A DNA stretch of 64,000 nt from Didymodactylos carnosus (taxonomy: Eukaryota; Rotifera; Eurotatoria; Philodinida; Philodinidae). The notes beneath the pieces were generated by a model. That model was not told where the DNA came from. It saw only the letters and a program-made list of their open reading frames with translations, and did no database searches. Location of the stretch: assembly GCA_905250885.1 (NCBI GenBank), contig CAJNOQ010000110.1, positions 1-64,000 on the forward strand, given 5' to 3'. Below are positions 1-11,524 of this stretch, piece by piece; position 1 is the first letter of the stretch, and every line of letters starts with the position of its first letter. The position numbers and the translations under genes are program-made.

Positions 1-2164
1 TGATCCTTGACTTCTGTTTAATAAGTTTGCGTTGGATACAGTAGTTTTTAAATTTTTTCCACATTTTGCGCTTCTATCAATGCATGGTGCTGTGACTGAC
101 ACCAGATCAACGGGTCTACGAAAGTTCCGCACTATGAAATAACAAACCCCCTAACTAAGAGACAAGAAATAGAATAGCAACCAGAGACAGTTAAAAATAA
201 CTGTATTTATCAGTGATTAGATGATTATTCAGAAAATATTTTTTAATAATAGAATTAAACGATGTTTCGAAAACATGTCAAAGAATCGATCATCATTAGC
301 AGAATTGAAATAAATCAGATCTTCACTAACTTAATCAACGTAGCATATTCTATTTTAGTAAAATATATAGAATAATTTGGCACGTACACATAAAAAAAAT
401 TGATGTAGTAAAAACTTTTGCACGTGACTATTCATTTCTTAATCGGTATTCCGTTAAAAATCTTGTAATTCGTATAGAATCATAAATAGAAATGTCACGT
501 TACACTAACTGATTTAGACCATTTTTAATCTAATAAAATGAAATTTATTTTAAAGCAAAAATGCTACATGCGATTATTACAGATAATAAACGAGACTACT
601 ATATAATTAAATGAATGGTGTACATGATGAGTTTCTCCGGTATTGATCCACTACATATTATTTATAAAAAGAAAATAGTCACATCACACTGTATAAGCGA
701 TTTCCAAATGTTTATGTGTGATCGTTGCACACAAAAAATAACAACAAATATTAATCAGAATATATTCAAACCCATCAGGTTTCAATTGTACAGTAGGAAA
801 ATATATTTTTTTTCTTGCTATTTTTTCCAATATTATTGTATCAACATCACTGAGCTCATTAGACGTATTAACTTTTCTTTGAGTAATTTAATACTTGTCT
901 AATTATACTTTCCAGAATGTACATATTAACGTTCTTCGTGTAGAATAATTGATTAATTTTTTGACGTCGGATACAACATATACTTTGACATGGTACGTAT
1001 AACTTGTAAAATACATAGAAAAATTGTCTATTGGTAATCTCTCGTAATTATTTCATCTATGTAGGTCAAAATAACAGACATGAAAAGAAATTTGTTGTGT
1101 AAACAATAAAGCATGGTTGGTTACACACAAGTTCTCTTGGTAATTATGTGTGTGAGTGCGTAGTGTTGTTCTAATAATAAATAGAGGGATATTGATGATA
1201 TTTTTGAAAGAATTTTTTCTCTTTTGTCTTTTGTTTGTTTGAAAAATGTAGATAAAGAAATTATGATTTCTCACCAAGAAAGGAAGATTATCAATACAAT
1301 CTTTATTGACACTTTTTTATAAATAGTTAGAGTAGAGTGCACTATTTATAATTTCTCATTTCGACTAGATTTTGACTATGTCTGGGAGAATAGAATGAAA
1401 CGAATTTTACAAAAAAAAACAGGATTTTGTATGGTGTTAATGCTTACCAGTGTGAAATGAGGTTTTTTTTTTTTGTTTGGCACGAGTACACATAAGTATC
1501 AAATAATTATTTTTTTGGGCACTGGTGCACACTAATGCCAAATTTTATATTTTAATCACCATTTTGTTTTGTTAACCTCTTTTTTAAACTATATATACAA
1601 TTGTAATATTTTAGATATCTTTTGATTTCTTTATCTTGTTCATCTTATACGCGAAAGTCGGTAACGACAGTGCTATGCAATGGTAATGTAGCACTAATAC
1701 CTATCAGTTTGATACTTAGATTAATAAACAGTTAAGTAAATAGCAGCTATAATTAACAAAAACGAGTTACTAATTAAAGTGTCAATACATAGTACAAGTA
1801 TGACATTTTTTTTTGATAAAAATATATCGACATTTATTGAGCAATACATTGGTAGTATTGTAATTAGTAGATTATTGTTGTTGTTTTTTGGTAATCTGAC
1901 ACATTTTTCAAACGAATACCTCAAGTATCTAATTAATAGGAAATTAGTCTGTTACAAACAACATGATGTTCGTTCTATTCCTATTCTTTGTTGTATAAAT
2001 ATAGAATTAGAAAAAAACATACTTAATGGGATAAATAACATTTGACTAACTGGTATATATACATATGACTTTTCTTTGATAAATCAAAATAGAATATTTA
2101 ATAATTTAAACATTAGTTTTTCTATATTATTATATTTTTCTAGCATTCCAATGAAACTTTGTTA
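1..2164. other. Intergenic, AT-rich, no gene recognised
   Basis: No reading frame here resembles a protein I know and the short open frames look like chance ones. The one structured piece is a GGCAC/GTGC-rich repeat near 1478-1573, listed separately. The upstream exon or promoter of the GPCR that follows may lie in the last few hundred bases: a TTTTCTAG acceptor-like site sits just before its start codon. Confidence 0.5.
1478..1573. repeat. Dispersed GGCAC/GTGCAC-type repeat, copy 1
   Basis: Short repeat with paired GGCAC and TGCC blocks around a GTGCACAC core, followed by AATCACCATTTTGTTTTGT. The same tail and the same kind of GGCAC...GTGC core recur at about 27.70-27.85 kb, so this is a dispersed repeat. 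Family unknown; ends approximate. Confidence 0.45.
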
Positions 2165-3301
2165 ATGTCATACGATTTTTTCAATGATTCAGTGATAAAT
2201 AACTGGTCAACACTCGTCTTTAATATAACATCATCATATGAAAACACAATATTTCGTCATCCAATACTTTATGTGATAGCTATTTATGCTGCAAGTTTAG
2301 TTGTCATTGGTACAATAGGTATGTATTAACTCTTGTATATAAAATTTAAAATATTAAATATAATTTATATTATTTAAGGTAATCTTTTAACAATATTTGT
2401 CCTAATTCGTCCTAAATTACGATGTCAAACTACTATGCGTTATTTGACGGCAGCAGCTGTTGCCGATTTATGTACACTTTATAGTTGGAATTTAAATTTA
2501 TTTTATAAACATATGATTAATTCATATCAAAATGATATTGAAGATTTATCTTTATCAAAATGTCGTCTAATATCATTTTTAGCTTTTACATCATTACAAT
2601 TATCATCATGGTATTTAATGTTAGTTAGTTTTGATCGTGCAATGAATATTTGTTTTTTATTTTGGAAAAAAGATCTTGGAAAACCTCATAATTCAATGTA
2701 TATTATTCTTATTATTACTATTGGTATAATTTTATTAAATTCACATCTATTATTTATTAATGGATTTGCTGAAAGAAATTGTTCACCCTATGGTAAACAA
2801 ACATGTATAAAATGTTATAAACGATTAACAGATTATCGATATGTTTTTCCAAAATGGGAAAAAGTTCATTTAATTGTATATAATTTAATTCCATTTACGG
2901 TTATGAGTATATGTAATATATTTATTATTTATCAAACATTAATTGTAACAAAACGACAAACAACAAGTTCTCGTAATAGAAGTACAAAACATCGTATTAG
3001 AAAACAACGACAATTAACAACAACATTAATTTTAATTACATTTCTATTTATTATTTTAACTATACCAGCCATGATTTATCATGTATTTTTAAGACATTTA
3101 TTTGAAAAGAAAAAACCATTAAAATATATTCTTCAAGGTATACTTTTATGTATTCAATTTACAAGTCATGCCATTAATTTTTTTGTCTACTGTTTTACGG
3201 CATCTAATTTTCGTAAAGAAATGGTTACATTATTTTGTTTACATCGAAATGAACAACGACAACAACAGTTGCAGCAACATCACGAACTTAGAGATGAATA
3301 A
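2165..3301 (+). CDS. Rhodopsin-like (class A) G protein-coupled receptor
   Basis: Two exons, 2165-2318 and 2379-3301, join in frame (G|GT) into 358 residues. The 60-base intron has GTATGT and a TTTAAG acceptor. Seven hydrophobic segments can be followed. TM1 carries GNLLT, matching the class A GN motif, and lies across the splice site. TM2 has LTAAAVADL. TM3 ends in SFDRAM in place of DRY. TM7 has NFFVY where NPxxY is expected. The N-terminus has NIT and NDS glycosylation sequons. A basic third loop and a Q/H-rich tail face the cytoplasm. The overall look is that of invertebrate peptide (FMRFamide-like) receptors, but the ligand cannot be told. An earlier ATG at 2153 runs into a stop at once, so 2165 is the start. 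An AATAAA lies just after the stop. Confidence 0.85.
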
Positions 3302-3305
3302 TATT

Positions 3306-3311
3306 AATAAA
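3306..3311 (+). promoter_or_regulatory. Poly(A) signal AATAAA of the GPCR gene
   Basis: AATAAA lies five bases after the receptor stop codon in an A-rich stretch. The next gene (TRAPPC4) converges from the other strand and ends about 150 bases on, so the receptor must have a very short 3' UTR. Confidence 0.45.
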
Positions 3312-3453
3312 AAAAAACTGTACATATCTAAGACTTTGAATATTTTGGAAAATTAAAATTAAATTTTTCTTGAATCAAAGACAAATACTATCAAAATTAC
3401 ATTTAAATAGCAATAAAAGCAGAAAAAGAAGAAAAATAAAAAAATTCTTAAAA

Positions 3454-4164
3454 TTATAACGTCAATGGTGCTTTTTCTACCATCTCAATTGCTTGTTGTA
3501 TATGTTGTTGAAAAAGTGGACACCATATGGGTTGATCTATTGAATAAAATGGATTTTTTAATGCATAATCACTATACAATTCATATGTTCGTTTTAAAAA
3601 TAGATCAACATTTGCCTGTTTTGGATCAGTTAATGCAACAAATTTTAGTCCTGTTATTGTTTGAAAACAATATAATTTATATTGATCTGTTTCCAATTCT
3701 TTAATTCCAGATGAATTAATTTCTGGTGATAATTGACAAGCAATCGCATACATTGAATGAAATATAGAAGCTAATATTAATTTTTCATTACCATTTAAAC
3801 GTGTACGACCAAATTTAATTGTTACTGGATAATTTGTTGAATCTTGTAAATATTCGATAATATCACGACTTGTTGAAACACCTTCTCGATTATCATCACC
3901 ATCACCACTTGTCACTGTAGTCGATGTACCAAAATCAATTTTAGAACCACGAACAGGTATGCCATTAATTGATAATATTATATGTCCAACTTTAATACCA
4001 TCACGTTGTCCAAAATAGACTTGAACACCTTTATCACTTTGTTTCAAGACAAATTCTAATGGATAACTAAATGTTTTTTCAAATTCAATTTTTGGAATTG
4101 AATGTTCATAAGAATAAATTAAACCACCACTGCGATTAATAACATAGAAACTATGAACGACCAT
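3454..4164 (-). CDS. TRAPPC4: TRAPP complex subunit 4 (synbindin)
   Basis: Intronless reading frame of 236 residues, close to the usual 219 of TRAPPC4. The family is a core subunit of the TRAPP tethering complexes, which act as Rab1/Ypt1 exchange factors in ER-to-Golgi and Golgi traffic. Recognised by its start (VVHSFYVINRSGGLIYSYE), KTFSYPLEF, FGQRDGIKVGH, SINGIPV, NYPVTIKFGR, NEKLILASIFHSMYAI, QLSPE, SSGI, ETDQYKLYCFQT, GLKFVALTDPKQ and YSDYALKNPFYS, all in the order found in animal synbindin. The longin fold is interrupted near residues 60-120 by the PDZ-like insertion typical of the family. An acidic, threonine-rich loop (about residues 78-96) accounts for the extra length. Lack of introns contrasts with the intron-rich nucleobindin next door. 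The start is the first ATG and matches the family start. Confidence 0.95.
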   Translation of the reverse strand: MVVHSFYVINRSGGLIYSYEHSIPKIEFEKTFSYPLEFVLKQSDKGVQVYFGQRDGIKVGHIILSINGIPVRGSKIDFGTSTTVTSGDGDDNREGVSTSRDIIEYLQDSTNYPVTIKFGRTRLNGNEKLILASIFHSMYAIACQLSPEINSSGIKELETDQYKLYCFQTITGLKFVALTDPKQANVDLFLKRTYELYSDYALKNPFYSIDQPIWCPLFQQHIQQAIEMVEKAPLTL

Positions 4165-5338
4165 AATTTAATCTAAAAATATCATATGAAATTATTTTGT
4201 ATTCTTTTTTTTTTTGAGCAAACAAATGTATCCGCGTTCTGTACAAGTCAAAAAAAAAAAAAAACTAGAATTATTCATTTTGAAGCATACTGGTCTTTAT
4301 GGGAAAAAGAAATTAGAGATAGTATCATCATGCCAATATTAGCATCAAAACATATTTTAGAATAATACCAATTTCTAATCACATACATTCAGCAATAAAC
4401 CCAGACGATATAGCAGTAATAAATATATCGAGAATATAAGAAATATAACACTGCTATGAATACCATTTTCAATAAAAAGTTTTATTTATCTGCGAACTTT
4501 CAATGCCTTTCTAACGTCATCTTCAGACTAGCTAAAATGAAACATTTACAAGATTTATATACGAAAAGGCTAATCTAACTTTTGTTTCTTGTTTTGTTCT
4601 CGAAAAACATGTTCGTTCGTTTTTCATTTTCTATTCATATGTATCCGTGTCATACCACCCCTGTCTCTATTATTCATCATTCTGCTCAAATCTAATTTGA
4701 CGACATCGAACATTTCTTGTCTAATAAACCAACCAGAATAAAACTAAATTTAAAATATGTATCAGATAATAATGAAGACATAAAAGAATATGATGATAAA
4801 ACGCTGTTAGATTAAACCTCCGTCCGTCCACATTAGAAGCCCAGTGGGTTTCTATTATGTCCCTCAAGAAAGGCAAAATTTTCTCAAAAAGTACCCTATG
4901 GGGACAGGGGCAATTTTCAAAAAATTTCTTGCCAGACTGGACTTCTAATGCGGGTGGGCTTCTAATGTGAGGGAGGGATTATCTCAGATTAAACTACATA
5001 TCATTAAACTATGACTTCTTTTTCACAATTTTTTTATAATTTTTACCTGTTAGATCAATTAAAACGAGAATGAAAACTAATATAAAAAACGATTGCTTTA
5101 TGAATCAAAATAACAAGAAAAATAAATAGATGAAAAATAAGAATGTCAGTATAAAGAAATAAACAATGCATACTTGTCGTTTTTCCTTCAATCCGTAACG
5201 ATGGCAAATCTCAATAAGCAGAGAATTTTCTGAGACTAGAACAATAGCTAATCTGTTTTTTGATCGAAAAAACGGAAATGAATATAAAAAACAAGAGCAA
5301 CAGATCTGTGATGAAAAAGAAAAAAAGTTTCTTGTTAT
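4165..5338. other. Intergenic between TRAPPC4 and nucleobindin
   Basis: No coding sequence recognised. It holds one small MITE-like inverted-repeat element (about 4815-4979). The rest is AT-rich. Confidence 0.5.
4815..4979. mobile_element. Small MITE-like element, CCTCC-type inverted ends
   Basis: About 165 bases with imperfect inverted ends: the left end reads AACCTCCGTCCG then CCACATTAGAAGCCCA, and the right end, reversed, reads AATCCCTCCCTCACATTAG then AAGCCCA. ATTA-like sequence flanks both sides but the exact target duplication is not clear. No coding capacity. Superfamily not assigned. Confidence 0.5.
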
Positions 5339-7681
5339 TTATGTATGAATAGCTTGATGTTGTTGTTCTGGATGTCCTTGATTATTTACTGGTGACGGGA
5401 TATTATTTGGTGCAGAATTCTGTTGTGCTTGCTGTTGCTGTCCTTGATTATTTACTGATAACGGGATATTATTTGGTACAGGATTCTGTTGTGCTTGCTG
5501 TTGGTGTCCTGGATATCCTTGATTATTTACTGGTGATGGGATATTATTTGGTACAGGATTCTGTTGTGCTTGATGTTCTTGTTGTCGTTCAATATGTTGC
5601 TGGGATTGTTGATGCATAGGTAAAGGCTAAAATAGAACATATTCCATTATTCTCAACATTATCAAAAATATTTTCATCAAAATAAGAATTACTTACCGTT
5701 GATTGATGTGCCATCTTGTCAGAAAATTGTTGAAACTCTTGATCAGAATAAACAGGTTTATCTTCAATTGACTCCCACCCTTGTTCATTTTTAGCTCCAG
5801 TACCATTGATACCACTCATAAATTCTTGATATGAAAGCATACGATCATTATTTTTATCAAACTAAACAAAAGATTAATAAAATCGATGCAAATAATACAA
5901 TCAAAAATTCATTATTTCTCAAAAATGAATTGTTAATTATACATATATCATACTTCTCTCATAACATGTTCTCTCATTCTATCTAATTCTTCTTGTTTTT
6001 CAACTGCATCAACTTCAGTTGCATTATTATGGATTTTTTCTGCCTAGAATAAAAATGTCAACTTTTTCAAATCAGATTTGCCATAAAAATCATTTTTTAA
6101 GCTTACCTCCTTCAACATAATTGCTTCTATTTCATTTTCGTCTAAGAATCCATCGGTATTCGTATCTAAACAAAAATATTAAACATTTTTACACATTGTT
6201 TTCTCTATACAACTATCAATCGTACCATGTAAACTGAAAAATGTTTTTGGATTAAATTGTTCAGGTTCAAGATGATCAACGTTCTCCCACACTTCTTCCA
6301 TTTGATCAACACTGCCCTATAGATAAAAAGAAAATGATTACAATGGAATGGATAGAACGAAACATTTGTTAATTTTTCAAAAATTTAAAATTAAATTTTA
6401 GATTTATATGAAGAGAAAATTTCGACATCTGTCTTGTGTTCAACAAATATCTTACCGGATGATTAACTTTTGGATGTTTTTTCTTTTTTTCCAAAGTTTC
6501 TTGATATTGATGTTCCAATTTTTGTTGTTCTTCTGGACTGAGATGCTAAAAGGAAAAAGAAACTTTGTGTATCGATGTATGTTAGTCTTTTAGTTACATA
6601 CAGATAATTGTTCACGTCTGTCATATTCTTTTCTTAATTCATAATCTTTAAATTCTTTTTCCCGTTGTTTATCTATTTCATCTAGATCTAGTGATGCTCG
6701 ACGTATTAATTTTTCTAAATCGAGTACACCAAACGTTTCCAAGTTATGATGATCAATATGTTGTGGTACTATATTTTTCATATGATCATTTGGAGTGCCT
6801 AAAAAAAATCGATTCAATTGTGATAAACAAGAAAATGTACAATAAAACAGTTTTAGTTCACGCTACATAACATCATTTATATGCTGTATCTTTTACAAAG
6901 AACAACTATAGCTGTTATTCATAAGCACTAGTTCAATAAACAACTGATTCATTACACTATAGTTATTCAGTGAGATCATTGCAGTTATATTATATTGTAA
7001 CCAAGTTTAACGCACAATAAAAAAACACATCACAATGACAATGTCTATAGTCATTAACATACCTCGAAGTCCTCCTCGTCGATGTACATCTGAAATATAG
7101 TTTCTGAGAAAGAAGTCTCTCATGAAGTCTCAATTTGATTTTGTGATCAGGTAAATATATGACATACCATTAAAACTTACCATTAAGGAGACGAACTTTT
7201 TGTGCAACAAGTTTTCGTAATCTAACTATTTCACGTTGTTTTGCTTCATCCAACGCCGTTCGCACATTGTGTTCCACTAAACTTAAATGTTGTGCAATAT
7301 TTCCAGACTAGAATGAGATATTGTGAGATAGTTCAAACTTTTATTTTGTACAGAAACTTGATTTTTTTACTTTAATATCGTCAACTGTGGCATTATCGAT
7401 CATACTCTTAAATTTTGGATCATTCTCTAATATTTCAACTACTTCTTTTAAATAACGTGCATATTCAAGATCATCTAACTAAATTAACACAAGAAAAAAA
7501 TAGTGAATTTTTTGTTATACGTTATCAATAATATCTATTTAATACTTACTATATCCTTCGCTTCTTTTTCATCGTTAACTGAATCACCTTTGTTATTCGA
7601 TGGACTTTTATTTACAGGCGGTGCATACACAGAGAAAATGATACTCAAACAGCATAATAACGTAAACTTTATTCCAATCAT
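5339..7681 (-). CDS. NUCB: Nucleobindin (NUCB1/NUCB2 family)
   Basis: Eleven exons (7550-7681, 7371-7478, 7181-7307, 7063-7089, 6602-6798, 6456-6545, 6226-6316, 6107-6165, 5954-6043, 5697-5861, 5339-5626) give 457 residues, like vertebrate nucleobindins (about 420-460). Family role: Ca2+-binding protein of the Golgi lumen and secretory route, also reported to bind G-alpha proteins. Residues 1-20 form a signal peptide. The middle (about 45-235) is helical and charged, with [23 protein letters not shown] and the region before and after [22 protein letters not shown]-hand 1 is [12 protein letters not shown] (258-269), EF-hand 2 is [12 protein letters not shown] (309-320), with an acidic/helical linker between them as in the family. 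The C-terminal 95 residues are a Q/N/P-rich tail with three copies of a 22-26-residue unit (core [12 protein letters not shown]), much more regular than the Q-rich tail of known nucleobindins. A 27-base micro-exon lies at 7063-7089. Confidence 0.93.
5386..5575 (-). repeat. Three-copy minisatellite in the nucleobindin tail
   Basis: Three head-to-tail coding units of about 66-78 bases encode variants of N[14 protein letters not shown] followed by a Q-rich linker. The DNA copies share long identical stretches, which points to recent unequal exchange or slippage. Unit number may vary between alleles. Confidence 0.7.
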
Positions 7682-8874
7682 TATCTAGAGAATAAAAGCT
7701 GTGATAAAATATTTCTCTTGGATTGAGAAAAAATTTTATAAAACATTAGAGGAAATTTTATTCATCAACGAGTTTATTATATTTCCTGATAAAACATAAT
7801 TATTATTTCATCAAATAACACGATCGATTCAGAAAAGTCTTGATACGGATAAAGAGACACCCGTTAGAGGAGTAGACGTAGAAGAGATCAGAGATTCACA
7901 AGCGAGCGATAGTTGGTTATTCTTGTGAAAAAATTGAACATTTACAAAACAAAGATTTAATAGATTCAGGAACAATATGTAAGATATTGTTTAAGGATCA
8001 GGAAAAAGGAATTACATTCATCCAACTGAGATCAAAAATCGAACATCGTGATTTAGCAACTCAATAACAGACGCAGTATGCTCGAAATGTTAAATCTCTT
8101 ATTTTAACGCGAAACCGAATCAAACGTGTGCAAGATGTAAAGAAGTTCATAAAGTAGAGAATTATGACAGAAAAATTGATTACAAATACGATAATCACTC
8201 AGTCTTATTAGAGAATATGCAAAACATAAAGGACTGTAGGTAAAATTAAAGAAAACAGCTGAATCATAATTACCGTTTAGTATCCGACAACATCAACAAA
8301 CATCGCGTGATGATCAACAAAATGCAGCTCTTTATCATCGTTCAGCATCAGGTATATCATAAATCGAACTATTAACCAAATATATTATAACGGTAGCCAT
8401 CGCTGTAGTCGTAAAAGAGGTTAGAGATAAACTTTCGAGATATTAAGTGTTAACTTGATTATTCTAACAAATTAATCTTGATAGCATTGATAGCATTATC
8501 CAGCTTTAAAAAGCGCAAAATATCGACAACTAAAAGTCTTCCTCTTTAAAAGTTCGCTGCAGATCAAATAACATTATATGAACGCAAAGCAAGAGAAAAA
8601 ACACCACTAGACTACAATACACTACAAAGGATTTTCTAATACACATATATTATATGTGGTGGAGATATTTAAAAGTGGCTCAGAGGGATAAAAAAGTATT
8701 TCTAGTAGACTGTGCTAACGATTCGTTTCGTTTGTTCCACTATTCGTGATGTAATTATCCATTGTATATTAATAAATAGTCATTTTGTCCATTCATGGAT
8801 ATCTTTACACATATCTAATGAAAAAGCCTATATTTTTTAAAGGTGAGAAATTTACTCATCATACTAGTGCGATA
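7682..8874. other. Intergenic, degenerate sequence
   Basis: AT-rich sequence upstream of nucleobindin; its promoter must lie at the low end. Stretches around 7860-8260 have a somewhat coding-like base pattern but are full of stops in all frames and match nothing I recognise; probably an old decayed element. Confidence 0.4.
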
Positions 8875-9164
8875 CACTAAGGTTACACTACACAGACAAT
8901 CACGATTATCTTTAATCGTGATTGTTAAGCGTGATTAAACTAATAGTATAACCGCTACTTTACTCACGATTATTTTGAAAATCATGTTTAGAGATAATCA
9001 TGTTCGGAAGATGATTATCTTTAATCGCGATTAAATTTAATCGTGAGTAACTTTAACCATCTCTATCAAAAAAAGGATCATGATAGCGGCGCTTGCATAT
9101 GACTGCTCAACTGCAATAACTAATCAGCCTGAACTCTGTTTTGCATACTAAAGAATTTTTCTGG

Positions 9165-9174
9165 CATTACTATA
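9165..9174. repeat. Target-site duplication, left (10 bp)
   Basis: CATTACTATA directly before the left end of the inner MULE-like element; the identical ten bases follow its right end at 9914-9923. Length fits the 8-11-base duplications made by Mutator-like elements. Confidence 0.8.
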
Positions 9175-9913
9175 GGACGAGGATTTTTCTGTGCACGGTT
9201 TTTTCCAGAATTATGCACCGTTTGCTGTTTTCCGTGCACTAAAACATCTTTTGACATTTTTGTGCACGGTTACAGAAAGGTGCACGGGAAAAAGACAGAA
9301 ATGTGCACTGATACGTTTCTGTGCACGCTTTTTGAAGAACGAGCTATACCCTGTTGTTTGATTATTAAATTTTGTTTATCCAAAAAAATATAGCATGTAA
9401 CTATTTACAAATAGAAATCCTCTTTTAGTATTTTCACCAAATTTATGATCGACTTAATGCTTTTCCTGCCTTTTTTGGACGTCCACGCCGTTTTCCTAAC
9501 ACTTGTAATTTAGCTGGATCAGCTATAACATAAAGATTAAGGTGAATCATAAATCCTACTGCATGTTTACAAACATATAGTTTAAGGTTTTGTTTACATG
9601 ATCACACAATAATTCTTAAATTCACTCTACACCAATTTTTAAGATTTATCGAACATTTCAGTCAATAAGTCTCGTTCGTATTAAACGAGACGTCTGTTCA
9701 TAGATCATCCTATTTGTTTAGGATGAAAAAACGACAAAATATCTTTTACGCCTTGAAAAACTGTGCACAAAAACGTCTCCGTGCACATTTCTGTCTTTTT
9801 GCCGTGCACCTTTCTGTAACCGTGCACAAAAATGTCAAAAGATATTTTAGTGCACGGAAAACAGCAAATCGTGCACAATTCCGGAAAAAACCGTGCACAA
9901 AAAACAGTTTTCC
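9175..9913. mobile_element. MULE-like (Mutator-type) element with long terminal inverted repeats
   Basis: 739 bases between perfect 10-base direct repeats. Both ends carry inverted repeats of about 165 bases, clearly similar along their length, in which GTGCAC is repeated every 20-30 bases (GTGCACGGTTTTTTCC near the tip). The interior encodes on the minus strand the tail of a transposase-like protein (see 9443-9625). Long TIRs, a 10-base TSD and a SWIM-type finger all fit the MULE superfamily. Too small to be autonomous. Confidence 0.8.
9443..9625 (-). pseudogene. C-terminal fragment of a MULE transposase-like protein (SWIM finger + AT-hook)
   Basis: Minus-strand frame reads SCKQNLKLYVCKHAVGFM, then IHLNLYVIADPAKLQ, then GKRRGRPKKAGKALSRS and a stop. 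The CK...CKHA spacing is that of the SWIM zinc finger (CxC...CxH) common near the end of MULE transposases; the first cysteine position is a stop codon here. GKRRGRPKK is a textbook AT-hook, which often follows SWIM domains in such proteins. The catalytic core is absent. Confidence 0.6.
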
Positions 9914-9923
9914 CATTACTATA
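9914..9923. repeat. Target-site duplication, right (10 bp)
   Basis: Second copy of CATTACTATA, following the right end of the inner MULE-like element. Confidence 0.8.
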
Positions 9924-10007
9924 CTCTGTTACAGATCGATAAATAATTAATAATAATTTTATAATAATAATAACTTTTTGTTGTTAAAAATGACTACGCA
10001 GAGTTAG

Positions 10008-10259
10008 AAGAATAAAACGAAGGCAAAAGATCTGTGGTCTGAGGACGAAACAAACTTGCTGCTAAATTTGTTAAAAGATAAAATGATATCAAATGAAATA
10101 GCAAATCATCGGAACTGTTGCACCCGAAAAAAAATACAAGAAGGTTTATTAGTAGCCGGTGTCAACAGATCTATTGATCAGATCAAAGAGTGTTACTGTA
10201 TTCATGTTAACTCTGCCAACACAAAAATGAGTTTTCTCCTGCACACTGATTATTTATAA
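10008..10259 (+). pseudogene. Myb/SANT-like DNA-binding domain ORF of the outer transposon
   Basis: Open frame that follows an in-frame TAG and starts without a usable ATG. It has the pattern W-S-E-D-E-T-x-x-LL-x-LL ... TRKKIQEGLLVAGVNRSIDQIKECY, which is the trihelix/Myb-SANT-like fold carried by accessory proteins of several DNA transposons (and by some host factors). An upstream ATG (9990) is cut off by that TAG, so I read this as a decayed fragment. It lies inside the CACTA-ended element. Confidence 0.5.
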
Positions 10260-10710
10260 TTATGGCTATCACGAGTTAAATCTCAATTATCTTTTTAATC
10301 GTGTAGTGCGGTTACACACAATTCTGTTCATCGTGATTAAATATCGTTAATCACGATCCCAAAAAATTGCGGTTACACTAGAAAATGTTTAATCGCGATT
10401 ACCTTTTAATCAGGATTAAAGATAATCGTGATTATTTGGGTAGTGTAACCGTAGTGATAGTCTGTAAAAATAGAAACACGGCCTTCGAAATGTGTCGGAC
10501 AATAATAGAAACACGTCTGCTGCTTGATTCCAGACATTACAAAACCACTACTGAAGTAAGGAAAAGTACAGGGGTGGGGTGTAGTGGTGTTCTCATTAAT
10601 ACAAAGACTAGGTTAAACAAATAGATTGTATTCTTGCCATTTTACGAACAATGCAGTGGCGGATTCAGAATTCTTCTTAGGCGCATGCGCTAGGTAACAT
10701 CTAAATATCC

Positions 10711-11524
10711 CACAGTGGGCAATGATCGGGACATTTGGCCAAAAGTGGCTTTTTTTCTGATTTGAACACGAGTAAATAAACTTTAATCTATGCTATTTAA
10801 TGTCACAAAATTTTTTATATCCAAGTCTCTTGGTCCGTCGAAAAACTCATAGTCAAAAATTAGCTGAAAAACACTCGTCTGTGGAAAAAATTCAGTTTTC
10901 TATAAAATCCAAGAGGTTTAAAGGCAAAAAAGAATCGTATTTTAAATCCAAACAGTTCCATCTATCTTTTAGTGAAAATATCTTTTCTTTTGGACCTATA
11001 TTTCTGATAGAAAAAAATCAAGTTTTTCAATTAGGTGATTTTCCGTATAGGTGTCATTAGTGTAATGAGTTTCTGCAACTTTATTTTTACTCCTACTTTT
11101 AAAACCACACCAAAATGTTCCTCTTGTATCCTGCATCTATGGTGCATGGAGCTTTATGCAGTTCTTTTTCTAAGCCATAGGGTAAATTTTTCAAAAACCT
11201 TGGTTTTCAGATAAAATCCGATTTTTTCTGTCTGCGTGCACTTGTATTAAAAACTGAGGTGTTATTCGGAATCAGCGCAAAAAGCTGCATCGATCCATGT
11301 ATCAGACAATACATTTCTAAACAACGAGGTGGGTTTAAAAAAATTTCGCTCGAGATCCTTTCTCAAGGCCTAAATTTGAAAAAAAGCACTATTTGCCAGA
11401 AAAAAATTCTGAGTCGGCCATTCGACAGAACGTGTTTGAAAACGTGGAAAAACTTCATTGCTAAGGTTACCGAATATACTTCGTATTCTTGTGCGCCTGA
11501 TGCGCAGAAATTACGCCCACTATG
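10711..11524. mobile_element. CACAG-ended inverted-repeat element, copy 1
   Basis: Left end CACAGTGGGCAATGATC..GGACAT; right end, reversed, CATAGTGGGCGTAATTTCTG..GCGCATC. The ends resemble those of the larger element at 41998-43767 (CACAGTAGGCAATCATGTGG and, reversed, CACAGCGGGCAATTTTCC), so they form a family. The interior has short open frames without recognisable domains. No clear target duplication. Superfamily unknown. Confidence 0.5.

Larger units (their letters stand above)
8875..10456. mobile_element. CACTA-ended DNA transposon with Myb/SANT-like ORF, interrupted by a MULE
   Basis: Left end CACTAAGGTTACACTAC (8875-8891) and right end GTAGTGTAACCGTAGTG (10440-10456) are inverted copies with one mismatch, flanked by ATA on both sides. 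Inside each end lie 150-180 bases rich in the palindromic word TTAATCGTGATTA and its variants, a subterminal-repeat pattern. The interior has a Myb/SANT-like DNA-binding ORF on + (10008-10259) but no transposase. A second, complete element sits inside at 9175-9913. CACTA-like ends and a 3-base flank suggest CACTA/EnSpm, but a Myb-like protein is also typical of PIF/Harbinger, so the superfamily is open. Non-autonomous and decayed. Confidence 0.7.
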
